Under the pieces are notes generated by a model, which was not told the origin of the DNA, searched no databases, and saw nothing but the letters and a program-made list of their open reading frames with translations. 64,000 bases of DNA from contig CM017571.1 in assembly GCA_007844125.1 (NCBI GenBank), forward strand, positions 31,688,156 through 31,752,155, given 5' to 3'. The position numbers were made by a program, and so were the translations under genes. Positions 1 to 12,599 of this stretch are shown one piece after another (the stretch's first letter is position 1; the number at the start of each line of letters is the position of its first letter). This DNA comes from Sinonovacula constricta (taxonomy: Eukaryota; Mollusca; Bivalvia; Cardiida; Solecurtidae).

Positions 1-819
1 TAGTGCAAAGGCTGACCACAGACAAGACAAATACATACACTCAATCGCCAACCAATCATCACATATTATCCACACCCTTTACACCTGTGCCAAAAATATA
101 GCAATGCAGTCTTTGTTTGTATCGCGCAATCAGCGACATTATCAACAATAAACTGCCGAAGACGGGAAGCACACTCGAAACTATTACGTTTTAAATTAAA
201 GCGCACTATGTACTATCTACTACTCTGTGGCACCAGAGGGCGCCTATGTTCTTCCAACTTTATAAAGCCCTTCGATGTCTCATATACAGTTATAAATGGG
301 GGATTCTCCATAACATGTGATTCTTGATGATTTATAAACAACATGTTTACACTGCTGCAACTAGAGAATCTATTCCAAGGAAAGCATAATTGAGTATCGT
401 TATAAATGTTTAGTATATCAGCTCTTCAAGTAATATTAAACACATGTGTTATAAAATTTTGTTCTAAGTATAATCTTCTTTGATGCAATTCTTTTTACGT
501 AAAATCTTCTTAGACAGTGAACGTTCTGATTTTTTATTACTTAGAAAAGGAACGATATATTTTTAAATCCCTCCTAGATTTTTTTAATAATAATTTAGCT
601 ATCTCCTCCACAGACTAGTTCATCTGTGATGATCATCTGTGATAATATTTTAATCTACGTGAATACTGGTGCTCGACAAAAACCACAAGGTGGAATTCGA
701 AGGTAAATAAAACAAATTCACATAAAGCCTCCCCAAAAGGCACCTCTGAGCAACGACAACCTCTAAGCAGCAACACTTTTATTTACCCCCATTCATTTCT
801 AACTTGATGGCGAGATAGA
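1..819. other. Gene-free AT-rich DNA
   Basis: No open frame with coding character, RNA gene or clear repeat could be recognised in this stretch. Confidence 0.5.
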
Positions 820-1245
820 TTAAAGGAAGTGTCCGACAGTTGTGTATTTCTAATACATGTGCCGCCATCTTAACCTGCGTTCTGGGAAAATTATGCATTT
901 TTGCTGCATAAACTCATACTTTAGTGTAGATAAAAACTGTTTACATCATAGCTTTAATTGTAACAAAATACAAATCGTGAAATAGAGTGCTTTAAATGTC
1001 CATTGTTTTCAAATCTATAAATAAACATGATGGGGATTTCAGTTAAATATCAAAGTCAGAGTTGATTATCCAGATGATCATATAACTAGAGCTTGTAATT
1101 TAGTGGACGTGATTGTCTGACAGCAAACTGTACAGCGTAGGTCGGAAAGGAAATGCATTTTTGTATTGAAAAGTGGGGTGTTATATTTACTTTTCAAACG
1201 GGTGTATGGCACTAATAAACAGCATTTCGTAAGATCTTTTCAGGT
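820..1245 (+). mobile_element. ITR element (500-bp MITE family), partial copy
   Basis: The left end carries the family's terminal signature (TTAAAGG...GTCCGACAGTT). The interior matches the copies at 6609, 9870 and 26331: TCTATAAATAA, a block around GATTTCAG, and a region resembling the CTTTTCA(T/G)GTAA motif near the end. No right terminal repeat could be found, so this copy is truncated or strongly decayed. The end coordinate is approximate. Confidence 0.5.
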
Positions 1246-1797
1246 AAAAATAACATGTTTGATTGCATAAAAGAAGAAAAAATGTCCAATCTGTCGAATA
1301 CTACCTTTAAGTTATCAATTAATATCGAGACGCCAACGAAAGTGCCATAAGTTTTGCTCAAGGATACTTGGTTAAAGAACAACTCTAATGACAGGCGAAT
1401 GTATATTGGTGGTTTGCCTTCAAAGAAATTGTACATTATTATACCGTAAAATATTGTCAACATTTAATCGCAATGAAAAACAAACACATGAAGAATCGTA
1501 ATAGGACTATTTATTAAACTTGGTGATACTGTCTTAAAAGTTCGTATCAAACATTCTCACAGCGATTTGTTTTGTAATGGCCCGGTTCAATGAATGTATT
1601 GAGCTATTCAATCACTTCTGTCGATCGTTTATTTAAATCCTTGCACAAACACTCTGTGAAGGAAGCGGATTATAGGAACCGGACAATAGTGCAAGTCCGG
1701 GAATAAGGCGGCGCAAGAATAATGGTAGCGTACTGAGTGCATCGGGGTCTTGTAAGGTCACAAAGAGTTTGCTGAAAGGTCAATATAAATTCTGCTC
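1246..1797. other. Gene-free interval
   Basis: An 83-codon open frame on the - strand (1212-1463) overlaps the end of the preceding mobile element and shows no domain or splice context. Nothing else was recognised. Confidence 0.4.
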
Positions 1798-1857
1798 ATA
1801 ATCGTCGTTGTCGTCGTCATCATCATCATCATCGCCATCGTCATCGTTTTCACCGTC

Positions 1858-1893
<36 letters not shown>

Positions 1894-2130
1894 GTCCTCA
1901 TCATCATCATCATCATCACCACCACCACTACCTTGATCATCAGCATTATTTTTATCATCAACATCATCATCATCACCACCACAACCACAATCATCATCAT
2001 TATCATCGTCATCACCACCACCACTATCATCATCACCATCTTCAGCAGCAGTTGAGTATATTCAGTAGCAGCAACATCAACGTAATCCATATCAACATTA
2101 TTATCATCATCATTTTCATCACATCATTAT
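1798..2130. repeat. Compound trinucleotide microsatellite (ATC/ATA/ACC)
   Basis: Long runs of CAT/ATC interrupted by CAC and GTC triplets surround a nearly pure ATA run at about 1858-1892. The Met/Ile/Val-rich 110-codon frame on the - strand is a translation of this microsatellite, not a gene. Confidence 0.95.
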
Positions 2131-2279
2131 CAACAGACAGTATCATGGTTATTATTTATTATGAGTGAGTGAGCAATGTAGAAGACACCTTATCAAAAAC
2201 ACATAATGGATGTACATAGCAATGCTTTTGTTAATTTTGTTAAATCGCGCCGACATAGTTATGGTCATCTTAGCTTATT

Positions 2280-2405
2280 ATTGATGGACTTATGTCTGGG
2301 TAAAAACACCGGAACCTCGCCACATGAAAGTTCTCACCCCGGCCAGGACTCGAACCGACGTGATAAAATGCTGGAGACTTCCAAGTCGGACAGAGCAATG
2401 TTATA
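2280..2405 (-). mobile_element. tRNA-derived SINE (family A), fragment
   Basis: Contains the family-A block 'TATGTCTGGGTA...ACACCGG' followed by a tRNA-like B box read on the - strand (GGACTCGAACC on +). It is a decayed fragment of the SINE copied many times in this window; see the better copy at 12345-12595. Confidence 0.55.
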
Positions 2406-2745
2406 AGATAACCTTAACATCTTTTAGCGGATCTACCTGTGTTGATTAACCAGAAACACCATTCGACCCCCACACGAGACCAGGCCGTTCAAAGGTCTGC
2501 TTGTTTCATTAAATCTGGACTCACTGTCATAAATTGTGGTTTGGCCGCATAGTCTGAGTACTGAAACAGATTCAATCTCCAGTTTACTTGATAAGAAACA
2601 TAGCTCTATAGCGCCTGGGGTTTCCATGTTCTCAACACTCGACTTACCTCCGAAACGGCCTTGGCAGCACTATGTGCTGAGTGTCGGCCATCCAAGCGTG
2701 GGTTCGCGTGTTCGATACTCGTCGGATACATACTAAAGTTATAAA

Positions 2746-2880
2746 AATACGAGGGATGATCCAAAAGTTTTGTCACTGCCTCGCTAGCGCAATAATTTGA
2801 CGTACAATTGTTTATTGATAATATATACAAATAGACAAACATGATTTCAGTTATATTCAACAATGATATTATAAGTTAAA
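2746..2880 (+). mobile_element. Possible mariner-like terminal fragment
   Basis: The sequence ACGAGGGATGATCCAAAAG resembles the inverted-repeat ends of irritans-type mariner elements (ACGAGGG followed by a TCAAAAAGT-like stretch). No transposase frame follows, so at most a short fragment or MITE derivative is present. The assignment rests on this end motif alone. Confidence 0.35.
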
Positions 2881-4830
2881 CCATTATAGCGCTCTATACC
2901 GATGTTTTGATAGACCCGCTACGGGTAGAAGTCAGTCTCGCCATGGAGACAACTACCCAATACTAGCAGGGTCTATTCCAATAAGTCGTTAAAGAGATAC
3001 ACGTAGTCACAAAATTTCTTCGACTGATACAATTGTGACTAAACATTTATTACTGCGAAATATGTAGTTTTTTGTCTGCACAATTAATTGTAATGAACAA
3101 GGTATCTGATAGAATCATCACATGACCCCATACATACATAATGAATGTATATCTATGTATACCTTGCCTGACTTTTTAATAAACCACCATTTTCTCTGTT
3201 ACATATTATATATTTTTGGTGGTTTGTGTGGGACAAATACTTTATATGCGCATGTACTCGTGTTTTTCAGGTACAAAAAAGTCAAAATTAGATGTAAAAT
3301 ATGTCTCTAATAGGCTTCTATACCTACTGGCGACAAACCTGAATGGCTTGATGTGTCTTTTTTTGAAGCGGGCTTGTGGGATGGGGCGGGGTCTGTTTTT
3401 GAGTACAGCATGTGCGAAGCACTCTTAGCCCTGGTTAAGACAGTGGTGCAAAGTAAATATTTTGTGAAATATTTGACGTTTTTGATGTTGCTTTAGATAA
3501 ACAGTATATAACATAGGATAAAGTCAAAACTATAAAATATATATCTTTGAACGACCACATGGGCTTACATTGAATACCTGGTTCAGTGTAGTGAGATAGC
3601 ATTTTCTCATCATTTAGTTATCATTTTCATGAAAATAATATTTTACTTTGAGTTGATTTATCTGGCAACGTTAACACTTCCATGTATACAGCTTCCATGA
3701 TACCTGATAAAAGTAGATTTTGGCGTGTTAATGCTATATATCGCCACCACATACCTGTTTTCCTAGTTTCACGATATCTTTAGTAGTTTCAAGAAAACAG
3801 TAAATACCAAGATAAGTTTCCAAGTTGTCATGAAAGTTAAAAGACCTCCACGATACCACTTACCTAAAGTTAGATTATATATTTAAATACATTTTCACAT
3901 GAAGCAGATATAGTGTTGCTGTATACATATTTATATTCTTATTGAAAAGGTAAGTAATGGCTTACAGAAGGTATTAACATGAAGTGTACTGGTTTGATAT
4001 TTATCCGACATAGTGGTAAGCAAAAGCCATTCGTGATACAAAATGTCTATTATGAAAACATTAAAAACTTTCATGATAATCAAATGACACTTACGTGACT
4101 ATTTATTTGTTTGGTGGCGGAGATATGCCGCCATGGTGTATCCACTTTATGACATTCAGCTGACATTCTAAGGTCCTCGGCTGGGAATCATTCATACGGG
4201 ATCAATCATTTAACCAAGAATAATTCTTTTGCACGAATGTCTTATCCTAAAATACCACACAAGCGTAAAGAATACTTGCAGACATGAAAAATGTATATTA
4301 GAAACACATTTTCACCATTACATTTGGCATTCAATTTGTTAGGCTCGAGCCATTATGTTGGTTGTGAAATCTAAGGTTTATTTGAAAGTGGAGGATAGAA
4401 GAATATACGTTGACAGATTGCAACAGCAAGCCAACAAGAGCTTTATCGGCTTTTCAAATAATCCTTAGAAGCATTTATTGTACATTATCTGAATTTATGC
4501 TAATGTGTAGTATATCGCTATGCTGAGTCGGTTTGATAGCCAAAAGTACATGTAATAGTTTTCAGGAGTATATTTAGTTTTTCTTTCATTTGTTGTTTTA
4601 TTATACTTGTAGCCAAGCTTAGTCAAACTCACTAGATGTAAATGAAAATTACACGTTTTGTGTGTTTTGCGTTCGAGTTGGCTAGAAGCTATGCATACGT
4701 TTATCGTTTATTTCCATTGGAAATGTATCACCATATAAATTAGTTATAACTTTGAAATCAAATTTAGCTCAAATCATTCAATTAAAATTAATTCACAAAA
4801 TAAAAATTAAAAATATACACATGTTTTATT
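2881..4830. other. Gene-free interval
   Basis: AT-rich. Short open frames near 3122-3428 have no coding features. No clear repeat was recognised. Confidence 0.45.
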
Positions 4831-4839
4831 CTTCATCTG

Positions 4840-4990
4840 GTAGAGTGGTGCAGACAAAAATGTAAAAGTGAAATGGTAGGAAGAAAAAAACTTGACCATT
4901 CGTGCCCATACCGGGATTCGAAACCCCAGTTTTGAAGCATTTTAACTCTAATTCGTCAGTTGGAGGTGCAGTGTTTCATTTGCCCTACCT
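4840..4990 (-). mobile_element. Possible tRNA-derived SINE remnant
   Basis: Read on the - strand, a B-box-like motif (GGTTTCGAATCCCGG) occurs near 4912-4930, but no convincing A box or folded tRNA can be drawn. This is more likely the head of an old SINE than a gene. Confidence 0.25.
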
Positions 4991-5669
4991 TCATTGCCGT
5001 TTAACCTACATCAACTGAAATGCCAACAGCATCTAAGAATAGAAATCGAAAATATGTTGCAATCGTAAAATGTTGTGATATGCAACAGATATATGTTATA
5101 CTGTTAAACCTTGTTGCAGTGCCATTATAACGCATTCAAAAACGAATTCGCTGAACAGAACCATTTGAGGTGTATGGTCCGCTTTTCTATTAACTAAGTA
5201 GAAAACCACAATATGTTTTATTGCTTGATCAGAGTAGAAACAGTTTGTATATCTCACAGCCTCGAGGGGCAAGGTAGGCAGATAGGTATTTACTCGGGTA
5301 GACCATGACTTGATTTCAAGTGAGCATTAAAGGACAATAAATCCTTGTAAAGCCAGAAGCAAGCGGAGTTTCGTGCGGTTGGGTCTGCAGTTTTAGTTTA
5401 TTGTCTGCGTGTGGTACCAACAGGAAGAGCCAGTCTGTACACTTCGGCATTTTCTAGAACTTTTCCGTAGAAATGACCTAGATTAACCGAGTGTGGAAGA
5501 GCTCCAACTCCTAAGGTATAGTCTGATCGTGAATTTTGAGAATTCAAAGTTATTGTTCAAATCATTGTTAAAATACATTTGTTCCAGCGAAAATGTAAAC
5601 TTCTATTGTTATAACATCAATGCTCATGTTATGTCAATGCACAAACCAATCCGACAAAATAGATGGCAA
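4991..5669. other. Gene-free interval
   Basis: No coding, RNA or repeat feature was recognised here. Confidence 0.4.
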
Positions 5670-6337
5670 CTGAAGGTGGTATCAGACAGTATGGACAAGA
5701 TTTTTTTTCTCTCAAACAACCAAATAAATTATTGTTAACTGAAAATATCTCATGAAATGCTGTTTGTCGATGTCCTACATCTGTGAGAAAGGTGAAGGTT
5801 AGCACATCCCTCGTCATTACAAAGAGGTGTTTTCTATCTGAGACACGCAATCAATCAATACTTGGTTTTATTTACCCTCGCCCTAACTTTTGTTATAGGG
5901 CGAGCATTCATGTATAGGAGTTTAAAATGAAATATCAGAGTTTGTTTTAATTAATGGCATGAGGGTTGCCTTATGCCAGGAAGGTTCAGATAAATTAAGA
6001 TTTAAAATATAAGGATGGTTTTTAGAGATACGGTGCACAGTTAGCTATTTTTATACTAAGAAAACCACATGATCAGTGACTTTTCAGAGCGCTTTTAATT
6101 ATCATTCGGGTAATTCACTTTGAGTCGATATTTATTGATAGATTTGGACAGAACGAACATTTAAAGCGAACCGTTCACTATTTATACGTTCTAACACTTG
6201 AGGAAGTGTTCAAATTAGTTTTTATTTATAGTTTATTGCAGTTAAGAAAACGAATTTGTGTGGAAATAATCCTCAAAGTCTCCGAAGGGGTTTGGTTTTG
6301 TATTGGATATAGGCAAACTGACGGATATCGCCTTTAA
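5670..6337 (-). mobile_element. ITR element (500-bp family) interrupted by a 185-bp insertion
   Basis: The left end reads GGTGGTATCAGACAGTATGG and the right end AAACTGACGGATATCGCC, a diverged inverted pair. The interior matches the copies at 8152, 11704 and 30325 (AAATTATTGTTA, TATCTGAGACACGC, GCACAGTTAGCTATTTTTA, AAAACCACATGA). Between GAGACACGC (ending 5848) and TGCACAG (6034) there are about 185 extra bases, making this copy about 670 bp instead of about 490. Confidence 0.75.
5849..6033. mobile_element. Insertion nested in an ITR element
   Basis: This block is absent from the equivalent place in the copy at 8152 (the two sides are contiguous near 8325-8335). It is flanked by GAGACACGC and GAGATACGG, which match at 7 of 9 positions and could be a decayed target-site duplication. 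It contains a small hairpin (CTCGCCCTA...TAGGGCGAG, about 5877-5905). The family is unknown. Confidence 0.5.
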
Positions 6338-6608
6338 ATCTGCTTAAACAACAACAAATTATTAGCAAATAATTATATGAGATTATTATTTCGCCAAACA
6401 CAATGATGCGACTTTGATAATACAATGTAATAATAATAATGTTTTATAAATATTCATCAGAGAACGAACACGCATTTTAAGCTATCATAAATGTATTGAA
6501 AGTATATGTTTAACAGTGTTTTGTTTTTGTTTGTTTGTTTTAACAAAGTATGGTAACGCCGTATTTGATGAAAATCATACAATACACGCCATGTTGACTA
6601 AAGCCGCC

Positions 6609-7065
6609 TTAAGTTGGTATCCGACAGTGTACCTATATCTAATTCTTGTAACAATATTTTTCAATGATTTCTGGGAATTGAGGCATAATGTCTGCATAAA
6701 CTCGGTCTTTAGTCTAAATAAAGACGATTTTAACCACTTACAATATTGTGAGACAGAACAAATTGCTACAATCACTCTAAATATTAATTCTTTCCCAATC
6801 TATAAATAAGCAAGATAGTGTGCTAAAAATAGATACCGACGTCAGAGTGGACTAACCGGATGTTGATATAACATGGTCTTAAAAGTAAGCTGTCACTGGG
6901 TTTCGTCTCTTTAAAATAGCTATCTATGCAGCGTGGTTCAAATAGGAAAGACACTTTGCAATGACAAGACGGGGTTTATGCGTCACTGTTCACACACAGA
7001 TCTAGGACATCAAGGAACAACATATTGATGGATCTTTTCATGTAACAATGGCTTACCTTAAGTTA
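6609..7065 (+). mobile_element. ITR element (500-bp family)
   Basis: The left end TTAAGTTGGTATCCGACAGT is followed by interior landmarks shared with the copies at 9870 and 26331: CTATATC, a CATAAACTC-like block, TCTATAAATAAGC, ATCGACGTCAGAG-like, TGCAGCGTGG and TTTTCATGTAACAATG. The right terminus has decayed and is approximate. Open frames here (97 and 66 codons) are repeat translations. Confidence 0.65.
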
Positions 7066-8151
7066 TATCTTAAACGTTCATGTAACCTAAAACGTATAAT
7101 ACGGTCCCATCATTTCTATTAATACCTTCACGGAAACGTGCAATATAGTATATCATACGAAAAAATATGTTAAGCTTAAGAGTATATAATATTCCACAAT
7201 AAAAAAATCTAATTATTTCACAATTCAAAACGTCATTTCCGGTTTACACGTCAAGTTCATTATGCGCAGCATTGTATGTAGTTTGAGAGATTATCTAATT
7301 CATTTCTTCTTACGTCATCTACGGACTGAAAATAACATTCTTAAGAAAATAACAATGACATTTGTATATTCTAAGCACATGCTATGAGAGACTGATACTA
7401 CAGAAGAAGCACTCGCGCAATTCACTTGTGATAGGACAAAACGCCCTCAGCTGCAGATAGCAGGTCTAACGTATATTTAGCGTATGGTATCAGCCGGAGA
7501 GCCGTTGTGTTGTTCAGCTGAGCCTGCTAAGCACTAATTTAAAAAAGAAAGCCGTATGCAAATATTGTATACTCGGATCAGTCAGCAACCAATGGTGTTG
7601 CACTATTTGCTGACACGTCTTATTAAGTCTGTGATTAAGTTTGCGTATTGCCAATTGTAGCAGGTCCAAGGTTAAACACTTTTCTTTGGAATGCCAGCGT
7701 CTTCTATCAGTTGTCTGAGGTTACGGTTGTGGCAGAGAAGCTTTTCTAACGACCTTGATAAAACTACGATAATGAGCCATATTTCCCTGTATTTCCTCAT
7801 TCGTTCCCTCACTTGATCTGTTTTTGTAATTGCCAGATACCGTACGAAGCAACTGTTTTATTTACAGCTGTGTATTTTCCTCATTATCTTGGTTCCTTTT
7901 AGAAATGTCAAATAAAGGTTGTATGCTAGAACTTTTACCAGGATGTGGCTTCTCGCCATGTAGCGCCTTTGGCTTTATCGTTGGTCCAAACTACTCCACG
8001 GTGTCCGAAACATTGACTAAAGTACATGTCGTCAGAAAGTGCTATGTATTAATTTTAAAAGTTTTATCCGAAAGTTTGGACACATTTCTTGTTCTCTCAT
8101 GCAACCAAATCCCACCCACGCAGCACAGTATGTGTTTAAACTAAGCAAACC
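7066..8151. other. Gene-free interval
   Basis: A 104-codon frame at 7830-8144 (+) shows no recognisable domain, signal peptide pattern or splice context. No other feature was seen. Confidence 0.4.
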
Positions 8152-8635
8152 AGGTGAGCACTGTATCCGACAGTTTGGACCAAAGTTTCCTTCATAAAAC
8201 TACCAAATAAATTATTGTTACGTGAACAGTTCTCGCAAAACGCTGTTTATTGATGTCCTACACATGTGTGGAAAGTGAACTGTAACGACATAAACGTCAT
8301 AACAAAAATGAGTTTCCTATCTGAGACACGCTGCACAGTTAGCATTTTTACACTAAGACCACTAATGTTTTAGCTCCTTCACGTCATCCGCTTTGATGTC
8401 GATGTCTGTTTTAGCAGGAATCCCAAGCGTTCTTATTTATAGATTTAAAAAAGAATGAACATTATAGTGCTGATTAACGAGTTTTACTGCCCTAAAATTG
8501 AGATACTGTTGAAAGTCGTCTAAGCTTAGATTAGACAATCCTCTTTCTGCAGAAACTATGCACCAATACTCCCAAGCAGAGGTTAGATATTGTTTCCTGT
8601 CTTTAACCTAGGCAGACTGTAAGATACCACTTTAA
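8152..8635 (-). mobile_element. ITR element (500-bp family)
   Basis: The left end contains GTATCCGACAGTTTGGACC and the right end GACTGTAAGATACCAC, the inverted counterpart. Interior landmarks (AAATTATTGTTACGTGAACA, CTGTTTATTGATGTCCTAC, TATCTGAGACACGCTGCACA, TATTTATAGATTT) match the copies at 5670, 11704 and 30325. Confidence 0.75.
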
Positions 8636-8908
8636 GACAGATACATTATCATCCGGGTAATCAGCTCTGACGTAGATATCTATTTTTAGTGAAATCCAAT
8701 TCGTGCTTGTTAATGGATTTAGAAATTATAAACATTTAAAACAATGTCACGATTTGTATTGTCTTACAAATCATGTAACTTTCAAAATCGACATCGTTAC
8801 ACTAAAGAATACGTTTATGCAGATATATAGACTAAATTCCCCCAGACAGAGGCAATATATTGTTACATGTATTTATTAAAGGCAGTTTGTCGGATACAAC
8901 ATTTAACA
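8636..8908 (-). mobile_element. Second, 3'-half ITR element in tandem
   Basis: Immediately after the previous copy, the interior sequence resumes (CATCCGGGTAATCAGCTCTGACG, shortened here to its key part ATCAGCTCTGACG, then TTATGCAGATATATAGACTAAA). It ends in another diverged right terminus (GTTTGTCGGATACAAC then TTTAACA). Only the right half is present, as if a second copy had inserted next to, or recombined with, the first. Confidence 0.55.
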
Positions 8909-9869
8909 AGTGGAAAAAAGACATAAAAGAAAAAATAACGTAAGTGATACATAAGTATCCGACGAACGTAATTTTATTCTTATTTTACGTAGGCTAATAA
9001 ATGTTCCCTCTGTGTGCTTGCAAAGTTGATATCAGTTTAAGCAAAATGCTTTTCAGTAGAACATATTCACTTATTATGTCCAATTTATGTTTTGTTTGAA
9101 TTACTGCAATATTGCTGATTTTGAAGGCTGACACGATGACAGTCAATAACGCTGATGTGGTAACTGTAATAAGAAGTTAATCTTAGTATATCAAGCCAAA
9201 ATCTGGTACGGAACCCTTCATCACAGTTACCTTAAGCACGCATTCCGTCCGTCCAACTGAAGACATGTTTCCTGGCAATCTACGCTAAAATGCATAAGAA
9301 AATATCAAGAAGTGGGACACAAATTGACGGATTACTGCAACAAGCCAACAGCAAATTGATTTGCCTTACACACTTTTAGGAGTGTTCTTTTTGAATGAAA
9401 AGTTTGTCATATGAGTTATTTTCACAGTCAATGAAATCGTAACAAAAAAGCATATTACTGTTACCGAGGAGCTCAAGTTATGTGTCATTTTTACGCATTT
9501 TATGCATGCAAATAACATTTCATAATCTTCCTTATGATATGGTTTGTAAATATAATATCAGAATCACTAGAGTCGAAAAACATTAAACAGTCCGCATAGA
9601 ACGTCAATATGTCGGATAGCGACGGAAAGAGCCTATGTGATCAGAGTGAGTATGTAGCGGCAATTTCACGCAATTCAACGTAACATAATGAGTGCGTTTA
9701 TCCACAATCCGCGCTATGTTTACACTGACCGCGGTCAATGGCCGTGGTTGCTGTACCAGGTTCGTTGTCCGGTTGGTAGGTAGGTGTGATGGTTCGTCGA
9801 AGAAGATTGTAAAGTAGCTGATGAGTGAGGCTCTCATATAGATAACCCTATTCTTAGACATACTACTTG
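8909..9869. other. Gene-free interval
   Basis: No coding or repeat feature was recognised. The short - strand frames at 9604-10055 have no support. Confidence 0.4.
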
Positions 9870-10335
9870 TTTAATGGGGATAACCGACTGTTTATCTATA
9901 TCAAATGCAAGAAACTGTATTTTTCCACTGTTTCTGGAAATATATACATAATTTCTGGATACACTCATACTTAAGTCCAAGTAAAGACGGTTTGGAACAC
10001 TGCATTGTAAGACACTATAAATTGTGAAACAAATAACTCTGTTCATTCTTTCCAAATCTATAAATAAGCTCGATAGCGATCTCAGCTAAAAGGCATCGAC
10101 GTCGTCGGACTACTTGGATGTCAATATTTATAACTTATTATAAGCGACCTCAAAAGTGAGTTGTCACATGGTTTACTTAGTTTAAAAATAGCTTTCTCTG
10201 CAGCGTGGCTTAGATAGGAAATACCTGTTTGCAATGACGAGTGGAGACTTAATGCTTGGCTGTTCACACAGACCTAGGGCATTATTAACGACATTTTGCA
10301 GGACCTTTTCATGTAACAATGAATTATTTGGCTAT
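9870..10335 (+). mobile_element. ITR element (500-bp family), decayed
   Basis: The left end GGGGATAACCGACTGTTT is a decayed terminus. The interior shares TCTATATCAAATGCAA, TCTATAAATAAGCTCGATAG, ATCGACGTCGTCGGA, GCAGCGTGGCTTAGATA and CTTTTCATGTAACAATG with the copies at 6609 and 26331. No right terminus is clear. Confidence 0.6.
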
Positions 10336-11457
10336 TTGGTAAAAACTGAACAAAACTGTCATATACATATTTCAAACTAAATACCTGGACCCATCCCTGG
10401 TGTTTAGCATAACATGTAATAGTCTACACATAAAGATTTTATAAGATTTCCGTTACATTTTCTGAATAGTGTGTAGATAGCTAACCGCATACGGTGAGTA
10501 TTTCACGTGAAATTCCACTCTAATTTCTCACAGCCACAAGTTTTCTTGGTTGCCCGGGTAACAGCAACTAGCGGCGTTTGGTTCCTATCTGATTGTTATA
10601 TCAACCGTTATCTCACAACATACAAGAGCGTATGATAACAGCCAAAGAAACGCTTCCTTGATGGATCTAACATACAACGTAAGGCTCCCACGCATAATAA
10701 ATCCGCAGCCATTGTACTTCAGCTATATTTCATTACAGTTAAATAAAACACAGGTGTTATATTGCAAACCTTGTAGTTTCATGTTTGTCTCAATTTTATC
10801 ACAATTTGCCAGTAAGTAGTAACTGTTCTTTGTGCCTTTCATGGCCTTTAACCCAGAAATAAGTGTATACAATAACCTCTTGAATGTAAAAGAAAAAAAG
10901 GTAATGCTCAAATACAATTAAGATATATGTGTAAACACGGACCTTGTCAGAACAGTATGCGGTTTAGAAAACATATACCACTATCACACCATCCTGGATA
11001 GCATTACCACTTCCGACCAAAGGGAGCAGTTCGTTATAGATATTTTTCCCCTCAGAACTTTTAAAGGTGTCACGAAGATAAATATGTCAATTAAGGAAAG
11101 CTGCTTATATTAAATACACGTTATTTGGAATAAAAGATTGTGTCACTCATTCTATCCTGCATCCTGGTCATGATCGCCAGGAAATCATGTATATTTTATA
11201 AGTGGAGTAAGACTCCGGACAATAATCCGGGTAGAACAACCGAGGCACCGCAGATAATCTGGTAATACGTCCCGACCGGAACTCGAGCCCACGCGACGAT
11301 AGGCTGTCGTCTGTATACCGCATGGATATTCCTAAGAAGTGTGTTGGCAATGTTTGATTGTTTGGCGCCTTACTTGCTGGCCTGTCAACGTTGTTCACAT
11401 TTTGCAATTGTGCTGGATCGGCTAGAATTCGCGGTATTTGAAACAGTCTACGGTCAC
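10336..11457. other. Gene-free interval
   Basis: No feature was supported. Around 11190-11330 the sequence has a SINE-like feel (short tRNA-like motif around CGGAACTCGAGCCC), but no family could be assigned with confidence. Confidence 0.35.
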
Positions 11458-11525
11458 ATCTCTCTCTCTCTTTCTCTCTCTCTCTCTCCATCTCTCTCTC
11501 TCTCTCTCTCCATTCCCCTCTCTCT

Positions 11526-11572
<47 letters not shown>

Positions 11573-11575
11573 TCT
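11458..11575. repeat. (CT)n microsatellite
   Basis: About 118 bases of nearly pure CT with a few C-runs and single substitutions. Ser/Leu-rich (+) and Arg/Glu-rich (-) frames here are artefacts of the repeat. Confidence 0.97.
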
Positions 11576-11703
11576 CGTCAAAAATTCTATCCTGCGATTG
11601 CTAGAGCTATGTTATTAAAATGTGCAATTACTATACACCCAATTACTATACACCCTTTTCTTAAATTGAATATGTGATGTTACATGTGTGTGTTATCAAG
11701 GCC

Positions 11704-12200
11704 CTTTAAATTGGTAACCGACCGTTTTGACTATTTATTCTTTCATGCAACCGAAGCAATTATCTTTCAGTGAAAAGATCACGAAAAAATGCTGTTTACT
11801 GGTACCCTTCGTTCACGTAAAAAGGAAAATATAAAACACACCACTTGTCAGTACAAATATGTATTTCCTATATGAGCCACGTTGCATAATAAGCTATCTT
11901 TAAACTTAGAAAACCACATGACCGCTTACTTTCGAGATTATGTTGCATGATTATCGAGGTAATCAGCACCGACCTCGATATCTATTCCTTAGCTAATATC
12001 CCAGCGTGCTTATTTATAGATTTGGTAATAAAAGATATTTTAAGCAATATATCTCAAGATTTCTATTCTCTAACTACTAGGGGAATTTTATAACCAGCCT
12101 TTATCGAAAATATAATCCGGCAATTATACACACATTCCACAGAATGGTAAGATATGTCACATGTATCCGATATAGATAAACTGTTGGATACCAACTTTAA
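11704..12200 (-). mobile_element. ITR element (500-bp family), full length
   Basis: The ends are CTTTAAATTGGTAACCGACC and AACTGTTGGATACCAACTTTAA, a diverged inverted pair. Its length of about 497 bp agrees with the 500-bp copy at 26331. Interior landmarks: TGCTGTTTACTGG, TATATGAGCCACG, AAAACCACATGACCG, ATCAGCACCGACCTCGATATC, TATTTATAGATTTGG. Confidence 0.7.
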
Positions 12201-12344
12201 ATCTTGGCTTTTACTATCAACAGTCGTTTGTCCGGATCCACGTGACACGTTTATTAAACTAGAGATTTGTAAAGCAAATGTTTTCTCACCGGGATTTATA
12301 ACAAGATCGTATGTTCATGGCATCAATAAAACAAGAAATATCGG

Positions 12345-12595
12345 GGCGCCCGTTGCGTAGTGTCTACCACTTGTCTACGATTTGTATCTCCTCTGACTGC
12401 TTAGCCTCTCTCCGCGTGGGTTCGAGTTCCGTTGGGGACAAAGGACTTAAGGTGGGAAGGTCTTCCAGCTGACGTGTGGTGCGCCGATGGTTCTACCCAG
12501 ACACTAATGTGGAGTCTTCCTCCACCACATTGCTGGACGTTGCTATAATGATCATAATTGGTCGCTGCTAAGTATTTCAAAAACAAAACAAAAAT
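12345..12595 (+). mobile_element. tRNA-derived SINE, family A, near full length
   Basis: A tRNA-like head with a good B box (GGGTTCGAGTTCC, about 12419-12431) is followed by the family body: GGGAAGGTCTTCCAGCTGAC, then GTTCTACCCAGAC, then GTCTTCCTCCACCA, then ATTGCTATAATGATCATAAT. It ends in an A-rich tail (CAAAAACAAAACAAAAA). A 7-bp direct repeat, AAATATC, occurs just before the head (about 12334) and in the tail, and may be the target-site duplication. This is the clearest copy in the window and serves as the reference for the others. Confidence 0.8.
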
Positions 12596-12599
12596 ATCT

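Noticed and set aside
1758..2090. 110-codon minus frame rich in Met, Ile and Val
   Set aside because: It is a direct translation of the ATC/ATA microsatellite.
11168..11677. Arg/Glu-rich and Ser/Leu-rich frames
   Set aside because: They run through the CT microsatellite; composition follows the dinucleotide.
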